Below, piece after piece: positions 21,358 to 21,442 of a DNA stretch of 21,442 bases. Numbering within the stretch: position 1 is the stretch's first letter; every line of letters starts with the position of its first letter. Source of the stretch: Oscillospiraceae bacterium (lineage in GTDB: Bacteria; Bacillota; Clostridia; Oscillospirales; Ruminococcaceae); assembly GCA_020024235.1 (NCBI GenBank), contig JAHHUA010000012.1, positions 1-21,442 on the forward strand, written 5' to 3'. The position numbers and the translations under genes were made by a program. The notes beneath the pieces were generated by a model. It did no database searches, was not told where the DNA came from, and saw nothing but the letters and a program-made list of their open reading frames with translations.

Positions 21358-21442
21358 AAAATTTGTATATAAAATACAAAAAACAACTTTTTATTTAAAT
21401 TTCCGCTTTGTGTTGCTTTTACAACATTTCTTACAAATATAA

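Noticed and set aside
21263..21379. 39-residue N-terminal extension of GlmS
   Set aside because: Homologues begin at the equivalent of residue 40 of this frame, the SD is directly ahead of that ATG, and the extension overlaps the likely promoter.

Overview
The window is AT-rich DNA with Gram-positive ribosome binding sites (GGAGG type), TTGACA/TATAAT promoters, a T-box leader, a THF riboswitch, a DUF4364 gene and a complete coenzyme-B12-dependent methylaspartate operon. Together these point to an anaerobic, amino-acid-fermenting member of the Clostridia. I cannot place the genus from the sequence alone.

Layout. Positions 1-53 hold the 5' part of a tRNA-Ser(UGA) gene on the minus strand. Positions 182-3630 (minus) are a three-gene btuF-btuC-btuD-type ABC importer behind a cobalamin riboswitch (3799-3953), with a second promoter and a palindromic operator between the riboswitch and the first gene. 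A DUF4364 regulator-like gene follows (4076-4681, minus). Positions 4776-6878 (plus) are a folate unit: promoter, THF riboswitch, SD-sequestering platform, folT, folC, terminator. A radical SAM/SPASM gene (6895-7764) and the RNase P RNA (7824-8169) with its own promoter and terminator complete the plus-strand block. On the minus strand lie a DUF436 gene, a PH-domain gene and thrS behind a threonine T-box leader. A GNAT acetyltransferase (11580-12047) comes next.

The accessory part is 12048-13904. It holds a 29-codon ORF with a strong SD and an IS110-family element (about 12396-13904). The 5' noncoding end of that element folds as a bridge RNA. Its donor-loop guides match the inferred element ends, and circularisation at those ends would build a TTGACT-17-TATAAT promoter for the RNA. 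This is the most interesting part of the window.

Downstream are degV (14021-14875, minus) and a six-gene minus-strand operon, glmS-glmL-glmE-mal-alpha-beta (21262 down to 15093). It encodes glutamate mutase, its reactivase, methylaspartate ammonia-lyase and a two-subunit Fe-S hydro-lyase that in this context is best read as mesaconase. The pathway is glutamate to 3-methylaspartate to mesaconate to citramalate. Its first enzyme needs adenosylcobalamin, so the riboswitch-controlled B12 importer in the same window fits the same physiology.
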